Assembly (NCBI GenBank): GCA_049115715.1
Contig: JAGDZQ010000015.1
Coordinates: forward strand, 62,001-126,000
Length of the DNA stretch: 64,000 nucleotides
DNA from: JAMZMI01 sp049115715
GTDB taxonomy: Bacteria > Bacteroidota > Bacteroidia > Cytophagales > Cyclobacteriaceae
Direction: 5' to 3'
The notes under the pieces were generated by a model. That model was not told where the DNA came from and searched no databases. It was given only the letters and a program-made list of their open reading frames with translations. The position numbers and the translations under genes were made by a program. Position 1 is the stretch's first letter, and each line of letters opens with the position of its first letter. Shown here piece by piece: positions 27,027 to 35,049 of this stretch.

Positions 27027-27666
27027 TCTTCTTTATTAGTTTATTTATGTCTTTCATGAGTAAGTCTACTTGCTCAGGGATCGTACCATCGTAAACGCCC
27101 CTTATTCTGCCTTTTTTATCAATTAACAAAAAAGCGCCACTGTGAACGATTCCTCCCGGAGCAGCTAAGTCTTCGTTTGCAACGATGTAATAACTTGTTT
27201 CTGCAAGTTCAAAGATATCATCTTTGTCACCTGTAACGAAGTGCCATTTATCTGATTTTATTCCCAAATTTTCCGCAAACGCTCGTAGCGTTTTTACATC
27301 ATCATGCTTTGGGTCAATGGTATGGGAGAGAATCGCTAACTCAGGTTCATTTTCAAAAGCTTCGTATACTCTGAGCATTTCTCTTTTCATTACCGGACAG
27401 ATGGTCGGGCAACTCGTGAAGAAAAAATCCGCAACATATACCTGACCTGCAAAAGTCTCATTGGTAATCAGTGTACTGTCCTGATCTAAAAAACCAAAGT
27501 CAGCAATCCGATGCTGAATAGTATCATATACGATTTCCCCATCAACTTCTTTTTCTACGATTTGATCCCTCCCCAAAATCGGAAGTTCGAGACTTTCTTT
27601 TACCGGTTCGCACTGAGGAAGAATCATGATGAGAAGAGTGGTAACCAGCAAGAGATTGATTTTCAT
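27010..27666 (-). CDS. SCO-family copper/thiol protein, lipoprotein
   Basis: The ATG at 27666 is preferred because it begins directly with a lipoprotein signal (MKINLLLVTT to LPQC) eight bases after the HemJ stop; 27681 is an alternative, and the frame is open to 27753. The thioredoxin-like fold holds the SCO motif SCPTICP and the distal His in GGIVHSGAFLLID, the three Cu ligands. SCO proteins deliver copper to, or reduce, the CuA site of cytochrome oxidase. Its downstream partner is a cytochrome c, with a 17-base overlap. Confidence 0.9.
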   Translation of the reverse strand: MKINLLLVTTLLIMILPQCEPVKESLELPILGRDQIVEKEVDGEIVYDTIQHRIADFGFLDQDSTLITNETFAGQVYVADFFFTSCPTICPVMKREMLRVYEAFENEPELAILSHTIDPKHDDVKTLRAFAENLGIKSDKWHFVTGDKDDIFELAETSYYIVANEDLAAPGGIVHSGAFLLIDKKGRIRGVYDGTIPEQVDLLMKDINKLIKKNDAPK

Positions 27667-27673
27667 ATTCAAA

Positions 27674-28216
27674 CTATTCATTGTTTTTGTTTCGAATCCT
27701 TTTATAAATTTTAATGGCAAGCATAAGCACGACTGCAAATAATAAAATTCCAATCGTACCCCAAATCCAGCTCATCTGGTTTCGAACCACGATCAGAAAT
27801 ACAACGGAGACCAAAATGACCGTTGCGATTTCATTCCAGATTCGAAGTTGATTAGAGGTGTATTTGACGACTCCTTCTTGCAATTTTTTATAAATGTAGT
27901 GACACGCAAAGTGATAGAGATATAATAAGAACACAAAGGTCAATTTTATATGCATGAATGGCATTTGCAGCCAGGAAGGCTGGAGAATGATGAGTGAAGA
28001 ACCAAATATCAAGGTCAGGAGGGCAGAGGGCCATGTTATACCAAACCACAGCCTTTTTGACATTAATTTTAATTGACTAGATAAAATTGATCTTTCCGGT
28101 TCATCTTTAAGCAGTGCTTCGGAATGATAGATAAACAGTCTGACGATATAAAAAAGTCCCGCGAACCAAGTAACAATGAAAATAATGTGCAGAGCTTTGA
28201 TGTAGAGGTAATCCAT
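27674..28216 (-). CDS. hemJ: HemJ/CopD-like membrane protein
   Basis: A 180-residue protein with four to five membrane helices. The opening YIKALHIIFIVTWFAGLFYI carries the conserved His of HemJ (UPF0093), and the pattern continues with MSKRLWFGITWPSALLTLI and MPFMHIKLTFVFLLYLYHF. HemJ oxidises protoporphyrinogen IX in haem synthesis. That fits its place at the head of a cytochrome c/SCO operon. A CopD-type copper protein is the alternative, since the two families are related. Confidence 0.75.
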   Translation of the reverse strand: MDYLYIKALHIIFIVTWFAGLFYIVRLFIYHSEALLKDEPERSILSSQLKLMSKRLWFGITWPSALLTLIFGSSLIILQPSWLQMPFMHIKLTFVFLLYLYHFACHYIYKKLQEGVVKYTSNQLRIWNEIATVILVSVVFLIVVRNQMSWIWGTIGILLFAVVLMLAIKIYKRIRNKNNE

Positions 28217-28325
28217 TTGGGATTTTTTTTACGTATTTAGTGTTATGAAATCTGCGTGACAAAAATGCGAATCTATTGGTGAGTAATCAAGTATTTAATA
28301 ATTTAGAATTTCACAGCAAGAATTT

Positions 28326-29006
28326 ATGAGCGATAAGTCTAATATCTGGTATTTTGAGGAGACGGATCTTTACGAGATTCTTTGTCCGCATAAATCTCCT
28401 CATCTCGAGACGAAACATCATCCCAATGTATACAAGAAGGATGAATTCATCTATTTTCCAGATGAGCAAGCATCAAATATTTATATGGTGGCGAATGGCC
28501 GCATCAAAATTGGCGCGTACACTTCGGACGGCAAGGAGATTGTGAAGTCGATTCTTAGTAGGGGAGAGATATTTGGAGAAATGGCACTTACAGGTGAGGA
28601 AAAGCGCAATGATTATGCTCAAGCCATGGACTCAGGGACTCGGGTATGCCCCATGACAGTGGATGATTTGCAGGCATTGATGAAAGATAATAAAGAACTC
28701 AGCTTCAAAATATTCAAAATTATTGGTCTTAGATTCAAGCGACTTGAGAGAAGAATTGAATCCCTCGTTTTTAAAGATGCTAGAACAAGAATCGTAGAGT
28801 TCTTAAAGGAAATGGCGGTGGACAAGGGTCAAAAAGTAGGTTTCGAAACCATGATCAAAAACCACCTCACTCATAAAGATATAGCAAGCCTTACAGGAAC
28901 GTCTCGTCAGACTGTCACCACTGTGATGAACGAGTTGAGAGAAGACAATGTCATCAATTTTGATCGCAGACGAATCCTAATCCGAGATATCGAAAAACTT
29001 GTTTAA
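28326..29006 (+). CDS. Crp/Fnr-family transcriptional regulator
   Basis: A 226-residue regulator: cyclic-nucleotide-like barrel (about 30-140, with GEIFGEMALTGEEKRNDYAQ), dimer helix, then a helix-turn-helix with HKDIASLTGTSRQTVTTVMNEL. The phosphate-binding cassette lacks the Arg-Ser pair of true cAMP receptors, and no Cys cluster for an Fe-S centre is seen apart from scattered Cys, so the ligand is unclear. It is divergent from the HemJ/SCO/cytochrome operon across 109 bp and may control it, which is inference. Confidence 0.9.
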   Translation: MSDKSNIWYFEETDLYEILCPHKSPHLETKHHPNVYKKDEFIYFPDEQASNIYMVANGRIKIGAYTSDGKEIVKSILSRGEIFGEMALTGEEKRNDYAQAMDSGTRVCPMTVDDLQALMKDNKELSFKIFKIIGLRFKRLERRIESLVFKDARTRIVEFLKEMAVDKGQKVGFETMIKNHLTHKDIASLTGTSRQTVTTVMNELREDNVINFDRRRILIRDIEKLV

Positions 29007-29138
29007 TACTGCATTTGGCTCTTATTTGATTTCAGTGTTCATGACGTTCTGTTGATCGTGTCATAGAATTTTTATTCAGCCAATTGTAATAAATCTTAAT
29101 TCCCTACAACTAAGTATAAGTATTCAAATTAAAGATCA

Positions 29139-30053
29139 TTGGATTTATTAAGAGTAGAAAATATTAGCAAAGCCTATAGCGATCATGTTGCGCTTAGAGA
29201 TGTCAGCATTAGTATTCCCAAAGGGAGTATTTTCGGGTTGCTTGGCCCAAATGGTGCAGGGAAAACAACTCTTATCAGAATCATCACGCAGATCATTGAG
29301 CAAGACACAGGCAAGGTTTTTCTTGATGATAAAGAGATTACTCCGGAGCTGGTGAGAAGGATAGGGTATCTGCCGGAAGAACGAGGCTTGTATAAAAAAA
29401 TGAAAGTGGGCGAGCAGCTCATCTACCTTGCCAGACTCAAAGGGTTATCACGCCCTGAGGCAGTAAAGAGGATAAAAGCTTGGCTGCAAAGACTCGACCT
29501 TACCGAATGGCACAATAAAACGATCCAGGATTTATCTAAGGGCATGGCTCAGAAAGTTCAGTTCATCGCAACAGTAGTTCATGAGCCTGACCTTATTATT
29601 TTGGATGAGCCCTTTTCTGGATTCGATCCTGTAAATGCGGATTTGATTAAGGATGAAATATTTAAACTCAGAGATGAGGGCGCCACTGTGATTTTCTCAA
29701 CACATCGCATGGAGTCTGTGGAGGAATTATGTGATCATATCGCTTTGATCAACAAGTCGGAGAAAATTCTAGATGGTAAGAAGTCCGATATAAAGCACTC
29801 TCATAAGGACGGTACTTTTACTTTGCTGCACGATGGTGCTTTGGAGTCTGAAGCTGCTTTTGAAGTTATTGAGTCTGAAGTGCAGGAAGATTCCGGTCTG
29901 CTAGCGTCTGTAATACACAAAAAGATAGAGGGAGGACCAAATGATCTTCTTAAGGCACTTTTGGGAAAAGTTGAGATTCATTCCTTTGAAGAGAAAGTGC
30001 CAAGTATCAATGAGATTTTTATATCTAAAGTGAAAGGAGGAGCAAATGGGTAA
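29139..30053 (+). CDS. ABC transporter ATP-binding protein, NatA-like
   Basis: A 304-residue ATPase beginning at TTG (no ATG is available nearby). Walker A is GPNGAGKTT, Q-loop ITQ, signature LSKGMAQKVQFIA, Walker B LIILDEP and switch region FSTHRMESVEEL. The C-terminal 80 residues form a NatA-type accessory domain. It overlaps the permease gene by eight bases, so they form one exporter. The best-known relatives export Na+ or drugs; the substrate here is not known. Confidence 0.9.
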   Translation: MDLLRVENISKAYSDHVALRDVSISIPKGSIFGLLGPNGAGKTTLIRIITQIIEQDTGKVFLDDKEITPELVRRIGYLPEERGLYKKMKVGEQLIYLARLKGLSRPEAVKRIKAWLQRLDLTEWHNKTIQDLSKGMAQKVQFIATVVHEPDLIILDEPFSGFDPVNADLIKDEIFKLRDEGATVIFSTHRMESVEELCDHIALINKSEKILDGKKSDIKHSHKDGTFTLLHDGALESEAAFEVIESEVQEDSGLLASVIHKKIEGGPNDLLKALLGKVEIHSFEEKVPSINEIFISKVKGGANG

Positions 30054-31365
30054 TATAGGTTTAATCATTTCCAGAGAGTATTTATCCAGAGTTCAAAAGA
30101 AGTCCTTCATTATCATGACGCTGATAGCTCCTTTGTTGTTTGGAGGAGTTCTTTTCTTTAGTATTTGGACCGCCACCAGAGCAGGAGGTGAAAATGTCAT
30201 TCAGGTTTTGGATGAAAGTCAGCTTTTTGAGGGCGTTTTCGATAGCAATGGAAATACCAGCTACAGGTATTCTGACGAAGGGCTTGATAAGGCCAAAGAA
30301 CAACTTCAGCAAGGAGAATTTGACGGCATTTTGTACATACCCAAAATAGACATTGAGGAACCGAAAGGAATTGTGTTTTATGCACCTAGCAATCCAAGTA
30401 TAAACTTGGTCAATTCTCTTAAGTGGAAGATGAGACAGGAGGTAGAAGCAGTTAAGCTTAAGCAGTCTGGACTCAATCAGGAGATATTGGATGGTTTGAA
30501 ATCTAATTTGGAAATAGGTACAATTAGCTTATCCGAGACAGGAGATGAAAAAGAAAGTAGTTCTGGTGCTGCCACAGCAGCAGGTTACGCGAGTGGGTTT
30601 CTTATATACATGTTCATCTTTATCTATGGAGCCATGTGCATGCGTGGTGTGGTGGAAGAAAAAACGAGTAGGATTATTGAAGTGGTGATATCTTCAGTTC
30701 GCCCATTTCACCTAATGCTTGGCAAGGTAATCGGAATAGCAGGAGTGGGGCTTACACAATTTTTGCTTTGGATGCTACTTACATTTGGGGTGATATCTGT
30801 TGCCGGAGTGGTGATGGGAGCCGATGACATAGCAGCGCAGAAAAGTCCAGTTGAGCAGCTTGATTTGCCTCAAGAGGTACCTGTTCAGCAACAAGCTCCA
30901 GATAATGTAATTGAGAACATCAAAACAGCCATGGATTCAGTCAACATTGGGTTGATTCTGGTTTCTTTTGTCTTCTTCTTTTTCTCAGGATACCTTTTTT
31001 ACGGTGCACTTTTTGCCGCTATCGGTTCGGCGGTAGATAATGATGCCGATACCCAACAGTTTATGTTTCCGATCATTATGCCACTGATATTGGCGATTAT
31101 CGCGCTAAATGTTGTTATCAATGATCCAAACGGGTCGGTTGCATTTTGGATGTCGATGATTCCTTTCACCTCGCCGATTGTCATGATGATGCGTATTCCG
31201 TTTGGAGTACCTGCTTGGGAGTTGATATTATCGATGACGTTGATGATAGGCGGATTCCTATTTACCATCTGGATCGCAAGCCGAATCTACCGCATAGGCA
31301 TACTCATGCATGGAACCAAGGTCAACTACAAGACTTTAGCAAAGTGGATTGTAATGAAGAATTGA
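30046..31365 (+). CDS. ABC-2 type permease, NatB-like
   Basis: A 439-residue membrane protein of the ABC-2 family: N-terminal helix, a large extracytoplasmic domain (about 45-170), then five to six helices. The motif MRGVVEEKTSRIIEVVISSVRPFHLMLGKVIG is the typical NatB/YhaP cytoplasmic loop. A Gln/Pro-rich external loop (PQEVPVQQQAPD) sits between helices. It pairs with the overlapping ATPase. It converges with the minus-strand DUF5686-type gene 22 bp away. Confidence 0.88.
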   Translation: MGNIGLIISREYLSRVQKKSFIIMTLIAPLLFGGVLFFSIWTATRAGGENVIQVLDESQLFEGVFDSNGNTSYRYSDEGLDKAKEQLQQGEFDGILYIPKIDIEEPKGIVFYAPSNPSINLVNSLKWKMRQEVEAVKLKQSGLNQEILDGLKSNLEIGTISLSETGDEKESSSGAATAAGYASGFLIYMFIFIYGAMCMRGVVEEKTSRIIEVVISSVRPFHLMLGKVIGIAGVGLTQFLLWMLLTFGVISVAGVVMGADDIAAQKSPVEQLDLPQEVPVQQQAPDNVIENIKTAMDSVNIGLILVSFVFFFFSGYLFYGALFAAIGSAVDNDADTQQFMFPIIMPLILAIIALNVVINDPNGSVAFWMSMIPFTSPIVMMMRIPFGVPAWELILSMTLMIGGFLFTIWIASRIYRIGILMHGTKVNYKTLAKWIVMKN

Positions 31366-31387
31366 TCTTTCCACCTTATGAAATCAC

Positions 31388-33247
31388 CTAAAAGCTAACT
31401 AAAATCCCCGAATTTACACTAATTGAGTTTTGAAATAGATTATCAGTATCTCTGATGATAAGATTTTCTCTTCCATTCTTAAGAAATGTCCTCTCTTTGG
31501 TAAAGAACGATTCATTGGTTTCTTCAAACGATAAGCCTAGTTCTTTTATAATCTTTAAGTTGAAATTAGTGGAAATGAGAAAATGAACACGAGGACTTTT
31601 CTCTATACTTATAGAAAGGGTTGGTTGCAAGTGGAAGTTTTTTTCGGATAAATAAACATCAGTTTTTCCGCTATTAAATGTTTCATTATTTACGTTGAAA
31701 TTCTCGATACTGGCATAGTTTCCTAAGAATGAGTTTAGTTTTTGATACCCTATTCGTAAGCCTGGTGAGAGATAAACTGGGCGACCTTTTGGATGGATAT
31801 TGAAATCTCTGGAGATGAGAATGTCGTAATTTTCTAATCCGTCTTTGGTAAAAGACCCTTCAGACAATAGCCCTAAATAAAGTTTAGGTATTATTTCATA
31901 TTGGATAGAGGCTAGCAAGTTTAAAGGGTTGATCTTATAACTCGATTCATTTTGTTGGATTTGCAAAGCTTGGTTAGAATAAGTTAACGAATACGCTTGA
32001 ACATTAATGGGAGTGTAACCAAGAGCATATTCTAGCCTTACTTTTGAAAAGAAACGTTGGATTTTTTGAGCTGATGTCTTTTGCTTTTTATTGTTCCGTA
32101 TCGAATGGTTAGCTCTATTAAATAAACTTTCGACTTCTGATTCAGGGATAATAATATTGTAATTGTCCCAGAAATTAGGGTTGTAATCTCTAGATTCTTC
32201 CAATAGCGCATCGCTCATGTGGATCCGATCCAAATATGGAATGTCTTCCTGATTAAGAACAATGTCAGTCACAGCATACTCGCTGAAAAGGTTTAGTAGT
32301 CCATGTTTTTTCTTAAATGCAGTTTTATATAAAGACTGCTTATATCTCCACTTTCGATCTTCAGATTGTTCATACGAGATTTCATAGTTGAGAAAGGTTC
32401 TACCTTTTCCAAACACTTGGTGCGACATAGGAAAAGACGAAGAGTAGCCAAATTCAGCTTTTACAATAGCAAATGAAGAGTCCATGATATAGACGAAACC
32501 TTTAGGATTACTCCTATTGTCGAACTTAATCTTGTAAACATTCTGATTATTTAATGTGGTTGTATCAGATATTTCAAAAGTAAACCTGTCGGGATGACTT
32601 AGAAATTCTTCTCTTCTCGCCACTACGTCAAAACGATGGACATGGTGCGATCCTGCTATAATCTTGGTAGGTAATGTATCTAGTTGAGTACTCTCATATT
32701 TTCTTGATTCATTCAATTTGATATGACCATGAGTGTTTTTATTTAGGTAGGGCGTTTTGACTGCTTCAATGACCGATTCAGCAACGTAAATTGGATTCTT
32801 ACTTCCTTCCCAAGTCGTTTTTTCTCTGAGGAAACCAGTATGACGTTCGTCCTGCGCAGGGTAGTTATTTGGGATTGATTTAATGACGTTTTCGATCAAC
32901 TCAAGAGCATAGTCTCTTGGAATAACGGATACTTCTTTTAATTTCAAGACATTTTCTTCTAACACGATTTTGTGGTCTCTTTTTGATAAGGAAATTCTTT
33001 TTGTCTTATAACCAATGGCCGATATAATAACTTCAAGACTATCAGTATGGCATGAGTTGCATGTGAGTTGGAAAATACCGTTAGCATTTGTTACAGTGCC
33101 ACTACTAGTACCTTCTATTCTTATATGAGTAAAAGGAATGGGGTTTTGTTCTTTGTTAACGATTTTTCCTGATACGGTGATTTGGGCGCGAAGAGCCCAA
33201 GAGTTAAAAAGTAATATTCCAAATACAAGGTATCTGCTCATATGCAC
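31388..33247 (-). CDS. CarboxypepD_reg-like/DUF5686-type outer-membrane protein
   Basis: A 619-residue exported protein. After a signal peptide (about 1-21) comes a CarboxypepD_reg-like beta-sandwich (ITVSGKIVNKEQNPIPFTHIRIEGTSSGTVTNANGIFQL), the plug-like domain found in SusC-type and DUF5686 proteins. The rest is beta-rich with features of an outer-membrane barrel ending in SGILVSF, whose terminal Phe is typical of BAM substrates. There is no TonB box. It lies downstream of the peptide-export locus, 57 bp beyond the interrupted small ORF; a functional link is not shown. Confidence 0.75.
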   Translation of the reverse strand: MHMSRYLVFGILLFNSWALRAQITVSGKIVNKEQNPIPFTHIRIEGTSSGTVTNANGIFQLTCNSCHTDSLEVIISAIGYKTKRISLSKRDHKIVLEENVLKLKEVSVIPRDYALELIENVIKSIPNNYPAQDERHTGFLREKTTWEGSKNPIYVAESVIEAVKTPYLNKNTHGHIKLNESRKYESTQLDTLPTKIIAGSHHVHRFDVVARREEFLSHPDRFTFEISDTTTLNNQNVYKIKFDNRSNPKGFVYIMDSSFAIVKAEFGYSSSFPMSHQVFGKGRTFLNYEISYEQSEDRKWRYKQSLYKTAFKKKHGLLNLFSEYAVTDIVLNQEDIPYLDRIHMSDALLEESRDYNPNFWDNYNIIIPESEVESLFNRANHSIRNNKKQKTSAQKIQRFFSKVRLEYALGYTPINVQAYSLTYSNQALQIQQNESSYKINPLNLLASIQYEIIPKLYLGLLSEGSFTKDGLENYDILISRDFNIHPKGRPVYLSPGLRIGYQKLNSFLGNYASIENFNVNNETFNSGKTDVYLSEKNFHLQPTLSISIEKSPRVHFLISTNFNLKIIKELGLSFEETNESFFTKERTFLKNGRENLIIRDTDNLFQNSISVNSGILVSF

Positions 33248-33304
33248 ATGAATATTTTGAGCAAAAAGCTCAACTGAAAAATCTTAATTTACTGATAGCA
33301 GTTC

Positions 33305-33562
33305 CTATTCTAGATTTATAAGATTAAAATCAAAATCTGGGAAACACTTCTTGTATTCGTCTAGATGAACGTTTCGACGAGTAACGATCATATCATCTCC
33401 TCTATGTTTATAATATTTTAAAAGGGAAAAGGCCTAATATTCGTAAGGCTCTTTACCTTCAAGAATCGAGAGTATTTGATTGGCTATGATTATGTAGCCA
33501 TACATATCACCTTTTTTCATGAAAGGTAGAGGGTTGGATTTAAAGATTCTTTTTTGAGCCAT
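33305..33562 (-). pseudogene. small ORF interrupted by an in-frame TAG
   Basis: Starting 5 bases after the CPBP stop, an ATG at 33562 opens a 42-codon frame (MAQKRIFKSNPLPF at the start, EGKEPYEY at the end) that stops at TAG, bases 33434-33436. The same frame then continues for exactly 42 more sense codons (AFSLLKYYKHRGDDMIVTRR onward) to a second TAG at 33305-33307. The downstream half keeps protein-like composition, so a nonsense mutation in an 84-residue gene is the simplest reading. A GGAG-like site before the ATG of DDMIVTRR could alternatively restart translation. No family is recognised. Confidence 0.5.
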
Positions 33563-33567
33563 TGGCT

Positions 33568-34257
33568 TTAAAATAATTTAAATATTCTAGGCAATTGAGC
33601 GGAAATAAAGTGAAGAAAATTAAAACTTATATGAAATAGTATGGCACTTTTCAGTCCGTGTTTTTTTCTTAGTAATACTGCAGTATATGCAAATCCAATA
33701 AGAGGAATTGAATACCAAATTGCGGAAAATGTGTGATCTAATAATAATGAATGTACTCGTTTATGAGCCAATGCAAAGAGTATGCATGATAAGGCAATTG
33801 CAAGCAAATTGAGTTTTGAGTTTTCTCTATTTTCGATATTAAATATGGGTAATTTTTTTGCAAGTAAATAGAGGATTGTTGCAGGCAATATCAAAATAAT
33901 GAAGAAGTTAATTTGCTTGATGTAAAAATCCTTATCAGTCGGGAGTACTTCAAACTGAAAAGTATAGGAATTGATCTTTGTTATCCAAAATGATAGGAGA
34001 AGGGAAAAGCCAAGGATGAGATGTTTCTTCTTTAACGAAATGGGATTTCGATAGGTGACTTCTTCTATCAAAGGAGCCATAACTACAATGGAAAGAAAAA
34101 AAGCAATTCCGGAAGCCAATGTATTGATTTGACTGTAGTCAAAATTTGATTTGAAGAGAGCAAGAATCTCAGCTTCAAGAAATTGCTTTTCAAGTAGTTG
34201 AAATACAATATAGAATCCTAAGAAGATTACAAAATATAGGTAAGTCGTTTTAACCAT
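33568..34257 (-). CDS. CPBP-family intramembrane metalloprotease
   Basis: A 229-residue protein with six or more membrane helices. All CPBP (Abi/CAAX protease) signatures are present: Glu65-Glu66 and Arg70 in IEEVTYRNP, Phe161 and His165 in FALAHKR, and His209 with Asn213 in FHISFNF. These form the metal site and general base. Members of this family often sit beside bacteriocin genes, where some act as immunity proteins or in peptide maturation. Its position behind the two GG peptides makes either role plausible, but a strong hairpin terminator lies just before its ATG, so its expression is partly separate. Confidence 0.8.
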   Translation of the reverse strand: MVKTTYLYFVIFLGFYIVFQLLEKQFLEAEILALFKSNFDYSQINTLASGIAFFLSIVVMAPLIEEVTYRNPISLKKKHLILGFSLLLSFWITKINSYTFQFEVLPTDKDFYIKQINFFIILILPATILYLLAKKLPIFNIENRENSKLNLLAIALSCILFALAHKRVHSLLLDHTFSAIWYSIPLIGFAYTAVLLRKKHGLKSAILFHISFNFLHFISAQLPRIFKLF

Positions 34258-34261
34258 GCGA

Positions 34262-34298
34262 ATAAAAAGGTTTTGCGGAAAAAACCTTTCGCAAAACC
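34262..34298 (-). terminator. rho-independent terminator or attenuator after the GG peptides
   Basis: Read on the minus strand, GGTTTTGCG (34298-34290) pairs perfectly with CGCAAAACC (34277-34269) around a 12-base loop, and TTTTTATT follows. This is a good intrinsic terminator. It lies between the stop of the 54-codon peptide (34314) and the ATG of the CPBP gene (34257), with the U tract only a few bases from that ATG. It could end the peptide transcript or reduce read-through to CPBP. Confidence 0.75.
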
Positions 34299-34313
34299 CA
34301 TTTAGCTAGAAAT

Positions 34314-34478
34314 TTAGTTCGCGCCTAATATAGCATCCATTCCTCTATGAAAGGCTCCATATACCGCTCCAGCAGCATAACCTATATAATACATGATGCC
34401 TCCTGAACAGTTATCGAGTTCAGTCTTGCTCAGACTTTCTAAGCCCATTTCGTTTAAATTATAAGATTTGAATTTCAT
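34314..34478 (-). CDS. double-glycine leader peptide 1 (bacteriocin-like or signalling precursor)
   Basis: A 54-residue ORF. The leader ends LSKTELDNCSGG (residues 16-27), matching the double-glycine consensus cut by C39 peptidases, with Leu and acidic residues at the expected spacing. The predicted mature part (28-54) is 27 residues, hydrophobic, with GYAAGAVYG giving two overlapping GxxxG spacings, then FHRGMDAILGAN. GxxxG is typical of helix pairing in class IIb two-peptide bacteriocins. The start ATG is 20 bases after the stop of the second peptide gene, in the same operon as the exporter. No modification enzyme is nearby. Activity is unproven. Confidence 0.75.
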   Translation of the reverse strand: MKFKSYNLNEMGLESLSKTELDNCSGGIMYYIGYAAGAVYGAFHRGMDAILGAN

Positions 34479-34498
34479 AATTCTATTTTTTTAATTTG

Positions 34499-34642
34499 TT
34501 AACAACCATCAGCTCCGCTCGTCGCACAAAAGCCATCCAAAAGACCATCCAAAAGAGCAGCAGGATTATATGGAGTCCACCAGTAAACTCCCCCGTTTAA
34601 ATTAATCATTTCATCGGCATTCAATTCTTTTAAATTTTCCAT
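34499..34642 (-). CDS. double-glycine leader peptide 2 (bacteriocin-like or signalling precursor)
   Basis: A 47-residue ORF. The leader MENLKELNADEMINLNGG is a textbook double-glycine leader (charged, helix-forming, with hydrophobic residues at -4, -7 and -12 and Gly-Gly at 17-18). The predicted mature peptide is 29 residues: it opens VYWWTPY, has a repeated LLDG-LLDG segment and closes with CATSGADGC, whose two Cys (39 and 47) could form a disulfide loop. It begins 14 bases after the HTH gene stop and precedes peptide 1. The leader differs from that of peptide 1, so the two are not recent duplicates. It may be one half of a two-peptide system. Confidence 0.78.
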   Translation of the reverse strand: MENLKELNADEMINLNGGVYWWTPYNPAALLDGLLDGFCATSGADGC

Positions 34643-34656
34643 TATTCAATTAAAGT

Positions 34657-35049
34657 TTAGATTTCAGCATTGAAGGTTGCTGATTTAACCTGACCCAATA
34701 GTTGCGCACCCATTAAATCGTAGTTAAAGGTATTTTCCCGCTCTGAAATAAAATTGCAGTATAGTGTTTTTATCTGAAATCCACCAGAAATTCCCCGCTC
34801 ATCATCATAACCAATTGGCTTAAAAAGAAATGAAATCTGCACCGAGGAAATCTCCGAATAAGAATAAGATTTTATTTTTTTCGAATAGGTTATTTTGACA
34901 CCCTCTCCTCTTAGGATATCTATCAGGTTGTAAAGTTGTCTTTCGCTCACGCCTAATCTCTTGGCCAATTCTTTGGGCGTGCCCGTGTTTTCTTCGGAAA
35001 TCAATTTATTGAGCAGTTGGAAACGCTCTACTTGTCTGATGAAATTCAT
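34657..35049 (-). CDS. small helix-turn-helix protein in the peptide operon
   Basis: A 130-residue protein whose first 60 residues form an HTH_11/DeoR-like winged helix: RQVERFQLLNKLISEENTG, then TPKELAKRLGVSERQLYNLI (recognition helix) and LRGEGVKITYSKK (wing). The C-terminal half is unassigned. Its ATG overlaps the transporter stop as ATGA, and peptide 2 starts 14 bases downstream, so it is made together with the exporter and its cargo. Auto-regulation of the operon is a reasonable inference; no operator was identified with certainty. Confidence 0.8.
   Translation of the reverse strand: MNFIRQVERFQLLNKLISEENTGTPKELAKRLGVSERQLYNLIDILRGEGVKITYSKKIKSYSYSEISSVQISFLFKPIGYDDERGISGGFQIKTLYCNFISERENTFNYDLMGAQLLGQVKSATFNAEI

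Noticed and set aside
29030..29100. Crp/Fnr binding site (TGAC and GTCA words)
   Set aside because: The spacing between half sites is about 14 bases, too wide for TGTGA-N6-TCACA or TTGAT-N4-ATCAA.
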